A program made the translations under genes and the position numbers. A DNA stretch of 56,950 bases from Planctomycetota bacterium. GTDB taxonomy: Bacteria; Planctomycetota; Phycisphaerae; Phycisphaerales; SM1A02. Positions 18,371 through 30,234 of this stretch are shown here, one piece after another (the first letter of the stretch is position 1; every line of letters begins with the position of its first letter). The stretch is from the NCBI GenBank assembly GCA_016873255.1, contig VGXR01000012.1, positions 1 through 56,950 of the forward strand. The letters are read 5' to 3'. The notes under the pieces were generated by a model. That model was not told the origin of the DNA, did not search any database, and saw only the letters and a program-made list of their open reading frames with translations.

Positions 18371-20488
18371 TCACGATCGGGAGATGCCGGCCATCGCGGC
18401 ATCGGCCACCGCGTCGGCGGTGAATCCGAAGTGCGCGATCACCTTCCCGGCGGGGCCGCTCTCGCCGAACGTGCGCATGGCGATGACGGTGCCGTCGATC
18501 CCCGCGTAGTCGCCCCAGCCGAGGGGGCTTCCCATCTCGACGGCCACGCGGCGGCGGACCGACGGCGGGAGCACCGAGTCGCGGTACTCCTTCGGCTGCG
18601 CGTCGAAGACGTGCGTGCACGGCATGCTCACCACGCGCGCGCGGACGCCCCTTGCCGCGAGCTTCGCATGAGCGTCGACGCAGAGCGACACCTCGCTGCC
18701 GGTGGCGATGAGGATCGCCTCGGGTGCCCCGCCCTCCGCGTCGAGCAGCACGTAGCCCCCGCGCGAGGCGCCGGAGGCCGGCGCGCACCTCGAGCGGTCG
18801 AGCGTCGGCACGTTCTGGCGCGTCAGCGCGATGGCGCTCGGCGTTCCGCGCGAGGACATCGCCCATCGGTAGGCCTCGAGCACCTCGTTGGCATCGCACG
18901 GGCGCCACACCGCGAGGTTCGGCACCGCGCGCAGCCCGGCGAGCTGCTCGATCGGCTGGTGCGTCGGGCCGTCCTCGCCCACGCCGATCGAGTCGTGCGT
19001 GAACACCCAGAGCGACGGGATGCGCATCAGCGCGCTCAGCCGGATGGGCGTGCGCATGTAGTCGGCGAAGATCAGGAAGCCCGCGCCGAACGCGCGCAGC
19101 CCCGAGAGCACCATGCCGTTGACCACCGCGCCCATGGCGTGCTCGCGGATGCCGAAGTGCATGTTGCGCCCGCCGTAGGTTCCGCCGAACTCGGGCGCGT
19201 TGAAGGTGCCCGCGCCCTTGAGGGCGGTCTTGTTGCTCGGGCTCAGGTCGGCGCTGCCGCCCATCATCCAAGGCACGCGCTCCATGATGGAGCTGAGCGC
19301 CTTGCCGCCGGAGCCGCGCGTGGCGTCGCCCTTCGGGTCGGCAGGCGCCGGCACGAGCCCCGCGTCCCAGCCTGCGGGCAGCTCGCCGCGCCACAGCGTC
19401 TCGAGCTCGGCCGCGAGGTCGGGGTGCGCGGCCGAGTACCGCTTCCACGTCTCCTGCCACGCCGCGTGCGCCGCCGCGCCGCGCGCGCCCATGCGCTCCG
19501 CGAACCGCTCGCGCACGCCGGCCGGAACAAGGAAGCGCGGCTCCGCCGGCCACCGGTACGCGGCCTTCGTGCGCGCAAGCTCCGCCTCGCCGAGCGGCTC
19601 GCCGTGCGCCTTGGCCTTGTCCTGCACCTCGGGCGAGCCCCAGCCGATGTGGCCGTCCACCACGATGATCGTCGGCCGGCCCGTCGTGGCGCGCGCGTTC
19701 GCGTAGGCCGCGGCGAGCGCGTCCACGTCGTTGCAGTCCTTCACGTGCTGCACGTTCCACCCATAGCCGTGGAAGCGCGCCGTCACGTAGTCCGAGCACG
19801 AGAGGTCGGTGCTGCCGTCGATCGTGATGCGGTTGCTGTCGAAGATCCAGCAGAGGTTGCCCAGGCGCATGTGGCCGGCCATGCTGGCCGCCTCGTGCGA
19901 GATGCCCTCCATCAGGCAGCCGTCGCCGCAGATGGCCCAGGTGTGCCAGCCGAACAGCTCGAGCCCGGGACGGTTGTAGCGCTCCGCGAGGAAACGGGCG
20001 GCGATCGCCATGCCCACCGAGTTCGCCAGCCCCTGCCCAAGCGGGCCGGTGGTCGTCTCGACGCCGGGGGTCAGCCCGAACTCCGGATGGCCCGGGCATC
20101 GCGAGCCCACCTGCCGGAACGCACGGATGTCGTCGAGCGTCACCGCGGCGCGCCCGGTCGCGCGGCCGGCGGCATCGGTCTCCGCCACGCCCGCGAGGTG
20201 CAGGAGCGAGTAGAGCAGCATGCATGCGTGGCCGTTGGAGAGGACGAAGCGATCGCGGTTGGGCCATCTCGGCGCGGCGGGGTCGTAGGTGAGCGCGTCC
20301 TGCCACAGCGAGTAGCCGACCGCGGCGAGCCCCATCGGCGCGCCCGGGTGGCCGCTGTTGGCCTGCTGCACCGCGTCCATCGAGAGCGCGCGGATGGTCG
20401 TGATGGCGATGCGGTCGACGAGCGGCACCCCCGAGGGCGTGCCGGCATTCGGGTCGAGCGCGACGGGAGCGGCGGGCGCGGCGGTCAT
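18371..20488 (-). CDS. tkt: Transketolase
   Basis: 705 aa, thiamine-diphosphate enzyme of the pentose phosphate pathway that moves two-carbon units between sugar phosphates. Motifs: SGHPGAPMG near residue 40, the ThDP/metal-binding GDGCLMEGISHEA, and the central HDSIGVGEDGPTHQP with active-site His. Length fits bacterial transketolase. ATG 20488 is preceded by TACCCT with exactly 6 nt spacing, so it probably has its own leaderless promoter rather than reading from the TVP38-like gene 61 nt upstream. Confidence 0.96.
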   Translation of the reverse strand: MTAAPAAPVALDPNAGTPSGVPLVDRIAITTIRALSMDAVQQANSGHPGAPMGLAAVGYSLWQDALTYDPAAPRWPNRDRFVLSNGHACMLLYSLLHLAGVAETDAAGRATGRAAVTLDDIRAFRQVGSRCPGHPEFGLTPGVETTTGPLGQGLANSVGMAIAARFLAERYNRPGLELFGWHTWAICGDGCLMEGISHEAASMAGHMRLGNLCWIFDSNRITIDGSTDLSCSDYVTARFHGYGWNVQHVKDCNDVDALAAAYANARATTGRPTIIVVDGHIGWGSPEVQDKAKAHGEPLGEAELARTKAAYRWPAEPRFLVPAGVRERFAERMGARGAAAHAAWQETWKRYSAAHPDLAAELETLWRGELPAGWDAGLVPAPADPKGDATRGSGGKALSSIMERVPWMMGGSADLSPSNKTALKGAGTFNAPEFGGTYGGRNMHFGIREHAMGAVVNGMVLSGLRAFGAGFLIFADYMRTPIRLSALMRIPSLWVFTHDSIGVGEDGPTHQPIEQLAGLRAVPNLAVWRPCDANEVLEAYRWAMSSRGTPSAIALTRQNVPTLDRSRCAPASGASRGGYVLLDAEGGAPEAILIATGSEVSLCVDAHAKLAARGVRARVVSMPCTHVFDAQPKEYRDSVLPPSVRRRVAVEMGSPLGWGDYAGIDGTVIAMRTFGESGPAGKVIAHFGFTADAVADAAMAGISRS

Positions 20489-20494
20489 GGCCGC

Positions 20495-20500
20495 AGGGTA
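20495..20500 (-). promoter_or_regulatory. Predicted -10 element (TACCCT) of tkt
   Basis: TACCCT exactly 6 nt upstream of ATG 20488. Confidence 0.55.
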
Positions 20501-20549
20501 CTGGCCGAGGGCGCGCGCCCGGCCCCGTGATCCACGGGCAGTGCGCGCG

Positions 20550-21257
20550 TCAGCCGATGCCGGCGGCACGCAGCGCGCGCTTGCCGATCTGCTGCATCAC
20601 CGCGAGCGCCGCGACGAGGAGCACCACGCCGATGACGATGGCCATCGGCCCCTGCTTCTTCATGAGTTCCGCGAGGTCCTTGGCGCCGGTGGAGGCGGCC
20701 TGCGCACCCACCCAGCACGCCACCGCCGTGCGCGGCAGCATGCCGGCGATGCTGCCGGCGATCATCGGCAGGAACCGCACGCCCGTGGCCGCGAGCACCA
20801 GGTTGGTGAACGCGAAGGGCGAGTTCGGGGGGAAGCGCAGGAGCGCCACCAGGAACGCCGTCCTCGGCGCGCTGGCCTCGACGAGCGCCGCGCGCACCAC
20901 GCCCCATCGCGGCTGCCGGTCGATGAGCGCGCGCACCGAGTCGCCCGCGACGAGCCGCGAGAAGGACCAGCCGATCAGCGCGCCGCCGACGTAGCCGGCC
21001 ACCGACACGCCCGTCCCGGTGGCGAAGCCGAACACCCAACCCATGAGCACCGCCTGCGCGTACGTGGGGAGCAGTCCGATGCCCGCCGCGACGGCGAACG
21101 CGCCCGCGCCGACGAACGCCCCCATGCTGCCGTGGCCGCGGAGCCAGTCGCTCACCTCGCCGAGGTGCGCGAAGAGCAGGATGCTCACCCCGAGCGGCAG
21201 CGTGAACCACGCTGCCGCGAGAGCGGCCGTCATCACCACGCGCGGATCGCGCTTCAC
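20550..21257 (-). CDS. TVP38/TMEM64 (DedA-superfamily) membrane protein
   Basis: 235 aa with about five hydrophobic helices. The central region with GYVGGALIGWSFSRLVAG and the RFPPNSPFAFTNLVLAATGVRF segment match the TVP38/VTT domain, where the F/G-rich re-entrant motif and the 'R-x-x-P-..-N' motif are conserved. Members are linked to lipid or small-molecule transport; the exact substrate here is unknown. Its GTG 21257 overlaps the preceding lipoprotein stop (GTGA). It is the last gene of the nusA operon as laid out. Confidence 0.8.
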   Translation of the reverse strand: MKRDPRVVMTAALAAAWFTLPLGVSILLFAHLGEVSDWLRGHGSMGAFVGAGAFAVAAGIGLLPTYAQAVLMGWVFGFATGTGVSVAGYVGGALIGWSFSRLVAGDSVRALIDRQPRWGVVRAALVEASAPRTAFLVALLRFPPNSPFAFTNLVLAATGVRFLPMIAGSIAGMLPRTAVACWVGAQAASTGAKDLAELMKKQGPMAIVIGVVLLVAALAVMQQIGKRALRAAGIG

Positions 21258-21787
21258 GGCGCTGCCAGGCCGCCCTCGGGCGGCTTCGCGGGCGCCGCGC
21301 CGGGCGCCTCGGGATCGCGAGCACCCGCACCCGCGCCGCCCATCGGGTCGCCGGGGGGCGGCGTCACGGGGCCCATCTCGCCCAGCCGCATGCGCACCTG
21401 CGCCATGAAGTGGTCGGCTTCCTCCCAGAAGTGGCCGGGCACGGACCAGTCGGGCGTGGAGAAGCGCACCGCCACCGGCGGGCCGTCCATCACCTCCGCC
21501 ATGAAGCGCCACTGGCGCTCCTCGCGGCGCGGGCTGAGCCCGGCGTCGACCACGTCGCGGCGGATGTCGCGCAGCACGGTGACGCGGTGCTGGGCGTCGT
21601 CCACCTTCACCTTGTTGTCGATGACGATCCAGCCCGGGTACCGCGGGGCGCGCGATGCCTGCACCACGGCCATCCAGACGTCGTCGCGCGGGCGATCGTC
21701 GAACTCGCAGGTCTGCTGGTGGCCGCAGCCGGCCAGGCCGGCCAGCGCCAGCGCCCCGGCGGCAAGGAAGCTGCTCCGCTCACGCAT
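21254..21787 (-). CDS. Small lipoprotein of unknown function
   Basis: 177 aa. A classical lipobox LAGC with Cys 21 after a hydrophobic signal. Residues about 25-140 form an alpha/beta segment with many charged residues (WMAVVQASRAPRYPGWIVIDNKV; WSVPGHFWEEADHF) that I do not recognise. The C-terminal 40 residues are Gly/Pro/Ala-rich. The ATG overlaps the yebC stop by 8 bases, so translation is coupled. Likely membrane-anchored. Confidence 0.7.
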   Translation of the reverse strand: MRERSSFLAAGALALAGLAGCGHQQTCEFDDRPRDDVWMAVVQASRAPRYPGWIVIDNKVKVDDAQHRVTVLRDIRRDVVDAGLSPRREERQWRFMAEVMDGPPVAVRFSTPDWSVPGHFWEEADHFMAQVRMRLGEMGPVTPPPGDPMGGAGAGARDPEAPGAAPAKPPEGGLAAP

Positions 21788-22508
21788 CGGGGATCTCCGC
21801 GTTCACATGGACCTTCTGCACGTCGTCATGCTCCTCGAGCGCGGCCACCAGGCGGGCGCAGCGCGCCGCCGCGTCAGCATCGACATCGACCATCGACACC
21901 GGGATGAATGAGGTTTCCGCCCCCTCGAAGGCGATTCCCGAGGCCTCCAGGGCATCGCGGACCCGGGCAAGGTCGGCCGGGGCGCAGGTCACCTGCCAGC
22001 CCTCATCGCCGCCCGCCACGTCGTCGGCGCCCGCGGCGAGCACCACGTCGAAGAGGCGCTCCTCGGTGATGCCGCCGGCCGGCACCAGCACCACGCCCCT
22101 GTGGCTGAAGCCGTAGGTGACGCTCCCGGGCACTCCCAGGTTGCCGCCGTTCTTGTCGAAGATCGTCCGGATCTCCGGGGCGGTCTTGTTGACGTTGGCG
22201 ACCAGGCAGTCGGCGATGATGGCCACGCCGCCCGGGCCGTAGCCCTCGTAGCGCACGGCCTCGAAGGTCTCGCCGTCGCCGTCGCCGGCGCCCTTCTTGA
22301 CGGCCTTCTCGATGGTGTCGCGCGGCATGTTCGCGGCCTTCGCGGCGTCGATGGCGATGCGCAGCAGGGCGTTGAACTTGGGGTCGCCGCCGCCGGACCT
22401 CGCCGCCACGATGATGGCGCGCGAGCACTTCGACCAGATCTTGCCGCGCTTGGCGTCGACTGCGGCCTTGCGGTGCTTGATGTTCTTCCAGGCGCTGTGT
22501 CCAGCCAT
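21780..22508 (-). CDS. yebC: YebC/TACO1-family translational regulator
   Basis: 242 aa. N-terminal MAGHSAWKNIKHRKAAVDAKRGK is the strong YebC signature, followed by NMPRDTIEKAVKKG and YEGYGPGGVAIIADCLVANVNKT. Family members bind DNA and, in several bacteria and in mitochondria (TACO1), help ribosomes through polyproline-type stalls. Placement downstream of nusA-infB-rbfA and the presence of an unusual EF-P in the same window fit a translation role. An AAGGAA lies 8 nt before ATG 22508. Confidence 0.94.
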   Translation of the reverse strand: MAGHSAWKNIKHRKAAVDAKRGKIWSKCSRAIIVAARSGGGDPKFNALLRIAIDAAKAANMPRDTIEKAVKKGAGDGDGETFEAVRYEGYGPGGVAIIADCLVANVNKTAPEIRTIFDKNGGNLGVPGSVTYGFSHRGVVLVPAGGITEERLFDVVLAAGADDVAGGDEGWQVTCAPADLARVRDALEASGIAFEGAETSFIPVSMVDVDADAAARCARLVAALEEHDDVQKVHVNAEIPDA

Positions 22509-22526
22509 GACGTGCGTTCCTTCCGT

Positions 22527-25500
22527 TCAGCGTTCCGCCGCCCCGGGCGCGAACGGCGCCACGGGAGGCTCGGCACCGCCGTCGAGCGCGGCCAGCCGGG
22601 CCGCGGCCGCGGCGGCGACCGATCCGTCATTCTCGTCGTGATACCGCGCCACGTCCACCGCCGCCAGCCCGACCTGGCGCCGGAACACCTCGCGCAGCAC
22701 CTCCAGGCTGCGCTCGCGGGTCATGCCGCCCTCGGAGAGCCGGCGTGCGTCGACCCACGCGCGGCGCGCGCCGTCGCGATCGCCGCCGCGCCACCGCGCG
22801 TCGCCCAGGTGCAGCTGCTGCACGCCGCTGACGGAGCGCCCTGCGGCGGACACGGCACGTTCCAGGAGCGCCAGCGCCCCGGGCGCGGGATCGGCGCCGG
22901 CAACCCTGCCCTGCCGGTAGCGCAGCCAGCCGAGCGAGTCGAGCGCGCTCGGGTCCGAAGGCCGCGCGCGCACGGCCCGCTCGAGGAGCGACTCGGTGCG
23001 AGCATCGACCAGCCCGCGCTCGAGGCGCGCGTAGCCCAGGTTGTTGAGGAGCGCGGCATCGGTCGGGTCCACCGACAGGCCCGCCTCCATGATCGCCTCC
23101 GCGCCGTCGCGGTCGCCCACGAGCGTGTGGATGCCGGCGATCGCCTCGTACGCGCTCGAGGGCCCCGACTCGGTCCCGAAGGCGGCGTGGCCGAGCGACG
23201 CAAGGTGCGATGCGAGCGCAAGCGACTCGGCGGCCCGCCCGCGCGCCGCCGCATCGCAGGCGACGGCGGCGCGCGCGAGGGTGCGCACCGCGTCGGCAGG
23301 CAGGCCGTCCGGGTCCGCCAGGCGCGCGCGAAGGAACTCGGCGGCCGCGAGCGGCTGGCCCTGCGAGAGCAGGAAGTCCGCGCAGGCACGCCAGCGCTCG
23401 GGATCGCCGCGCAGCTCGGGAACCGCCGCCGCGGCCGCGGCGATGCGCGCGACGGCCGGCATCCCCGCGTCGGGCGTGCCCGGGGCGGCGGTCACGGCGC
23501 CGAGCGCATCGAACGCGTGGAACTCGAGTGACGATCGCGGATCGGCGAGGACCGCGTCCCGCGCGATCGAGCGCATCGCCGCGGAGCGCCCCGCGGTGCC
23601 CGCGGGGATTCGCCGGGCGATGTCGAGCGCACGCGCGCGCATCGCGGCCGGCGGCAGGAACGCGGACTGCGCGAGCCGCCCCAGCGCGTCCACGGCGCCC
23701 GTCGCATCGCCCGCGGCGAGCGCGAGCTCGGCCTCGGCGAGCGGCCGGCGCGCGCCCGGCGGCAAGGCCGCGATCCGCAGCCGGGCCGCGGCCAGCGACT
23801 CCTGCGCCCGGCCCGCCGCGCGCAGGAGCTGCTCGCGCACCTCGAGGACGAGCGTGTCGGCGGGGTCGGCCGCAAGCCGGCGCTCGATGCGTGCGAGGAG
23901 GTCCGGGGCGGTGCCCGATGCGGCGGCGGATGCGGCGGCCGCCCGCCAGGCCCGCGGGTCGTTGGGTCGACGCTCGAGCTCCGCCGTCACCCACGCCGCC
24001 GCGGCACGGGGACCCTCGGAGCGCATGAACGACGCCACGAGCGCCTCGAAAGCCTCGTCGTCGCCCGGATCGAGCGCGTGCGCGAGGAGCAGTTCCCCGG
24101 TGGCGCGCACGGGATCGCGCGACGCCGCGGCGGCCTCGGCGCGCGCCCGGGCCGAGCCCGCGATCGCGCTGCCGTCCACCGCGGCACGCGCCTGCGCGAT
24201 GGACCGCTCGACCGCGGCGCCCGCGCCGCGGCCGTCGTCGCCGGCCCGCAGCATGGCGCGCGCGAGCGACTGCTCCGCCTCGAACGAGGCGCCCGTGTCC
24301 GCGAACGCCCGCGCAAGCGATGCATGCCAGCCGCCGTCGGCATCGAACGCCGGCGGCGCCAGCCCGGCGGCACGCGCGACGAGCGCCGGGTCGTCCGCCG
24401 ACACCGCCGCAAGCAGGAGCGCCTCGAGCGCCATCCGCGACGGCGCTCGCTCGACGGACGCCGCGGCGCGCTCCCAGGCCTCTCCCGGGCTGCCGGCGAC
24501 GGCAAGCACCCCGGCGGCGAGGCACTCGCGGACCTCGCCGTCCGGCAGCTCGGCGAGCCCCGCCCGCACGGCCGGAAGCTCGCGAGAGGAGAGCACCAGC
24601 GCCCTGCACGCCTCGCGCAGGCGCTCGGGCGACGAATCGACGATGTCGGCAGCGGCGGCCGGCGCGGCGCGGTCGCCCGCGGCGCGGAACGACCACTCGA
24701 GCGCCCGCGGATCCACCGCGCCGTCGTCGATGGCGGCCTGCACCGCGACCGCGCCCGACGGCGGGTCGCCCGCCGCGGCCGTCAGCATCCCGATGCGGGC
24801 GCGGACGTCGGGGGGCTGCGACCCGTCGCGGGAGAGCCGCCCGTCGGCGGCGATCGCCGCCACCGCGAGCTGCTCGCGCGCGGCCGCATCGCCCGCAAGC
24901 GCTTCCAGCAGCCACTCGGCAAGGAGCGAGTCGGTCGGGTCAAGCCACGGGTCGGCGGCGATCAGCGCACCGAGCGACCCACGGGCTCCCTGCGCGTCGC
25001 CCGACGCCAGCTGCGCGTAGGCCGCGAGCGCCACCGTTGCGGCATCGGGACGCAGGTCGTGGCTGCGGGCGAACAGGCTGAAGGCAGCATCGGGCCGCAG
25101 GCAACGCAGCGCGGCCTCGCCCGTCTCGAGCGCCAGCTGCGCGGCGGCGCGCCGGGCGGGCTCGATCCCGTCGCCGCGCTGCGCCGCGACGGCCTCCGGA
25201 GGGACCTCGAGCGCCGGCAGCGCCACCTGGATTCCCGCCTCCAGGAAGCCGAGCCGGTACAGGCTGCGCGAGAGCGCGGACCCGATGGCGAAGCGGCCGG
25301 CATCGGTGAAGCCCTCGAAGTCGTCGGCGGCGAGCGCGGGCCATGCACGGCCGAGGAGCGCCGCGCACCGCGCGAACCCGCCCACCTCGAACGAAGCCAT
25401 CCCGACGGCGACCAGCGAATCGATGTCGTCGGGGTCGCGCGCGAGCACCTCGCCCCACTCCTCGAGCGCGCGCCCGAGGTCACCTCCGAGGCGGGCTGCC

Positions 25501-25871
25501 TCGGCGCGCGCGGAGTGGAGCGCCGGCGACCCGGGGTCGAGCCGGAGCGCCGCGTCAAAGTCCTCGCCCGCGGCGCGGTACTGGCCGTCGAGCATGCGCG
25601 CGCGCCCGCGCGCGTAGCGGCGCAGCGCCTCGGCCTCCGTGTAGCCGCCCGCCTCGGGCGCCTCCTGCCGCGCGGCCACCGCACGCGCCGGCTCCGTCAC
25701 CGCGCGCAGCGCGGCCTCGAGCCCGATCGGCGGGCGCTCGAGCGCCGTCACCAGGCTCGGAGCCACGCCCGGCGGGGGCGGCGGCGCCGACGAAGCGAAG
25801 GCACACAGCCACGCCGCGAGCGCCGCGGCGACGCATGACGCCGTCAGGGGGACGGGCGCACGCGCGCGCAT
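22527..25871 (-). CDS. Large exported tetratricopeptide-repeat protein
   Basis: 1114 aa. A signal or anchor segment (about 8-28) is followed by TPR-like helical repeats: an N-terminal set at about 85-170 (ARGRARMLDGQYRAAGEDFDAALRLDPGSP), a long Ala-rich solenoid, and a clear C-terminal set near 930-1010 (GLSVDPTDAALLNNLGYARLERG). TPR solenoids scaffold protein complexes. It starts 4 nt after the Nth-like gene, with an AGAGGTGA Shine-Dalgarno partly in the upstream coding region, and 18 nt before yebC. Size and export make it an unexpected member of a nusA-infB operon. Function unknown. Confidence 0.78.
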   Translation of the reverse strand: MRARAPVPLTASCVAAALAAWLCAFASSAPPPPPGVAPSLVTALERPPIGLEAALRAVTEPARAVAARQEAPEAGGYTEAEALRRYARGRARMLDGQYRAAGEDFDAALRLDPGSPALHSARAEAARLGGDLGRALEEWGEVLARDPDDIDSLVAVGMASFEVGGFARCAALLGRAWPALAADDFEGFTDAGRFAIGSALSRSLYRLGFLEAGIQVALPALEVPPEAVAAQRGDGIEPARRAAAQLALETGEAALRCLRPDAAFSLFARSHDLRPDAATVALAAYAQLASGDAQGARGSLGALIAADPWLDPTDSLLAEWLLEALAGDAAAREQLAVAAIAADGRLSRDGSQPPDVRARIGMLTAAAGDPPSGAVAVQAAIDDGAVDPRALEWSFRAAGDRAAPAAAADIVDSSPERLREACRALVLSSRELPAVRAGLAELPDGEVRECLAAGVLAVAGSPGEAWERAAASVERAPSRMALEALLLAAVSADDPALVARAAGLAPPAFDADGGWHASLARAFADTGASFEAEQSLARAMLRAGDDGRGAGAAVERSIAQARAAVDGSAIAGSARARAEAAAASRDPVRATGELLLAHALDPGDDEAFEALVASFMRSEGPRAAAAWVTAELERRPNDPRAWRAAAASAAASGTAPDLLARIERRLAADPADTLVLEVREQLLRAAGRAQESLAAARLRIAALPPGARRPLAEAELALAAGDATGAVDALGRLAQSAFLPPAAMRARALDIARRIPAGTAGRSAAMRSIARDAVLADPRSSLEFHAFDALGAVTAAPGTPDAGMPAVARIAAAAAAVPELRGDPERWRACADFLLSQGQPLAAAEFLRARLADPDGLPADAVRTLARAAVACDAAARGRAAESLALASHLASLGHAAFGTESGPSSAYEAIAGIHTLVGDRDGAEAIMEAGLSVDPTDAALLNNLGYARLERGLVDARTESLLERAVRARPSDPSALDSLGWLRYRQGRVAGADPAPGALALLERAVSAAGRSVSGVQQLHLGDARWRGGDRDGARRAWVDARRLSEGGMTRERSLEVLREVFRRQVGLAAVDVARYHDENDGSVAAAAAARLAALDGGAEPPVAPFAPGAAER

Positions 25872-25875
25872 CGCG

Positions 25876-26841
25876 TCACCTCTTCCTCGCGCCGCCCTTG
25901 GCGACCGTCGCGGCGGCCTTGGCGGGCTTGGGCGCGGGCCGCGCCACCTTGGCCTTGGCCTTGGACTTGGCGTCCGCCACCTTCGCGCCGGCCTTCGACG
26001 AACCGCCCTTGGCGAGCTTGGCCTCCCTGGCCTTCAGCGCCGCCTTCTCGCGGCGCATCTCCTCGCGGCGCGCGGCGCGCTCGGCCATCAGCGCGGCACG
26101 CTCGGCGGCGAGCTGCGCCTCCACCAGCGCCCGCGCGGCGGCGCGCGCCTCCTCGAGCGGCTTGGGCGGAGCCATCTCCGCTGGCTTGGTGGCGCTCTTC
26201 GGGAGCTTCGGCGGGCTGGTCTCCCACATGTTGTCCACCGCCGCGGTGAGCGCGCGGTGCGCGTCGCGCGCCTCCTCGGCCTTCACGTGGCGGCTCACCC
26301 AGCCCTGCGCCTCGGAGAGGCTCATGCCCTGCGGGATGGCGCCGTGCTGCACCAGCAGCTGCAGGCCGAACTCCTCGAGCGGGACTGAGTGGAAGTCGAC
26401 GCCCACCAGCAGCACGCGGCTCGAGACGAAGGGCAGCATGCCCGGCAGCGTCTCCATGTAGCTGACGGCATCCTTCTTCATGAGCGTGCGCAGGCGGTCG
26501 AGGCACACCTTGTGCTCGCGCCGGTACACGGCGTTCATCGCGTCGCGCAGCTTCGCCACGCGGTCTCCGGCGCGCCAGTAGCGGTGCCCGATGGCATCGA
26601 TGATGTCGCTCGTCAGGCTGACGCGCATGTCGTTCCAGTCGAAGAACGCCGCCTTCAGCCGCTTGAGCGCCTGGTTGGCGTCCGCCGAGGGCGCCTGCCA
26701 CAGCAGGTACGCGTGCACGAACAGGTCCACCAGGTCGATGCCCCCGGGCTCGGTGGCGGCGTGCAGCGCGTTGCCGGCGGCATGGTGCTTGCGGATGAGC
26801 GAAGCGAGCTTCGCGGGATTGGCCTCTTGCTTGGCGGTCAT
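25876..26841 (-). CDS. Nth-like HhH-GPD-fold pseudoenzyme with Lys/Ala-rich tail
   Basis: 321 aa. Residues about 37-205 align without gaps around the helix-hairpin-helix of endonuclease III: LVDLFVHAYLLWQAPSADAN, then TLPGMLPF (131-138) and the VPLEEFGLQLL block (153-163). The catalytic Lys position (LPGVGRK in E. coli Nth) is Phe 138 and the catalytic Asp position (VDTH) is Glu 156; the C-terminal 4Fe-4S cysteines are absent. Residues about 227-321 form a charged coiled segment and a histone-H1-like Lys/Ala/Pro tail. So it is probably a non-enzymatic DNA- or RNA-binding protein. It lies 7 nt after rbfA, with GAGGAA before ATG 26841. Confidence 0.72.
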   Translation of the reverse strand: MTAKQEANPAKLASLIRKHHAAGNALHAATEPGGIDLVDLFVHAYLLWQAPSADANQALKRLKAAFFDWNDMRVSLTSDIIDAIGHRYWRAGDRVAKLRDAMNAVYRREHKVCLDRLRTLMKKDAVSYMETLPGMLPFVSSRVLLVGVDFHSVPLEEFGLQLLVQHGAIPQGMSLSEAQGWVSRHVKAEEARDAHRALTAAVDNMWETSPPKLPKSATKPAEMAPPKPLEEARAAARALVEAQLAAERAALMAERAARREEMRREKAALKAREAKLAKGGSSKAGAKVADAKSKAKAKVARPAPKPAKAAATVAKGGARKR

Positions 26842-26848
26842 GTCTTCC

Positions 26849-27274
26849 TCACGTTGCGGCCCCGGGGCCGGTTCCATCGTCGTCCTGGCCGTGCGCGGCA
26901 TCCGCGTCCGCGGCCTCGCGCATCGCGGCCTCGAGGGCCGCCGCGCGCTTCAGCGAGTCGTCGAGCACGAACCGCAGGCGCGGCGCGTGCCGCACCCGCG
27001 ACTCCTTGAGCACCGTCCGCCGCAGGTGCGCCGCGGCGTGCGAGAGCGCCTTCACCGAGAGCGGCCCGAACTCCGCCGGCAGCACCGAGACGCGCACGCA
27101 CGCGTCCTCCAGGTCCGGCGCCACGTCGACGCCGATGACGGTCACCAGCCCGCGCATGCGCGGGTCCGACAGCCCGCGCTGGATCTCCGTCTGGACGATC
27201 CGCTGCACCAGGCTGGCAAGCTGCGCGGGGCGATGGCCGCCGCCGCGCGGGTTCGCGTCTGGGGTGTCGGTCAC
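26849..27274 (-). CDS. rbfA: 30S ribosome-binding factor A
   Basis: 141 aa with the single KH-like domain of RbfA: LVQRIVQTEIQRGLSDPRM at the N-terminus, VTVIGVDVAPDLEDACVRVSV in the core and LRFVLDDSLKRA at the end. It assists maturation of the 30S subunit. GTG 27274 lies 8 nt after the infB stop. The canonical nusA-infB-rbfA order supports the assignment. The last 20 residues are an acidic, likely disordered tail. Confidence 0.93.
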   Translation of the reverse strand: MTDTPDANPRGGGHRPAQLASLVQRIVQTEIQRGLSDPRMRGLVTVIGVDVAPDLEDACVRVSVLPAEFGPLSVKALSHAAAHLRRTVLKESRVRHAPRLRFVLDDSLKRAAALEAAMREAADADAAHGQDDDGTGPGAAT

Positions 27275-27282
27275 GTGCGCGG

Positions 27283-30174
<2,892 letters not shown>

Positions 30175-30234
30175 TCGTTGCTCCTCAGTGGTTCGTCAAT
30201 GCCCCAACGCCGCCACGCACTCCGCCCCGCCCCG

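Noticed and set aside
23041-25020. A 659-codon open frame opposite the TPR gene
   Set aside because: Ser/Ala/Arg-only composition; shadow of the minus-strand gene.
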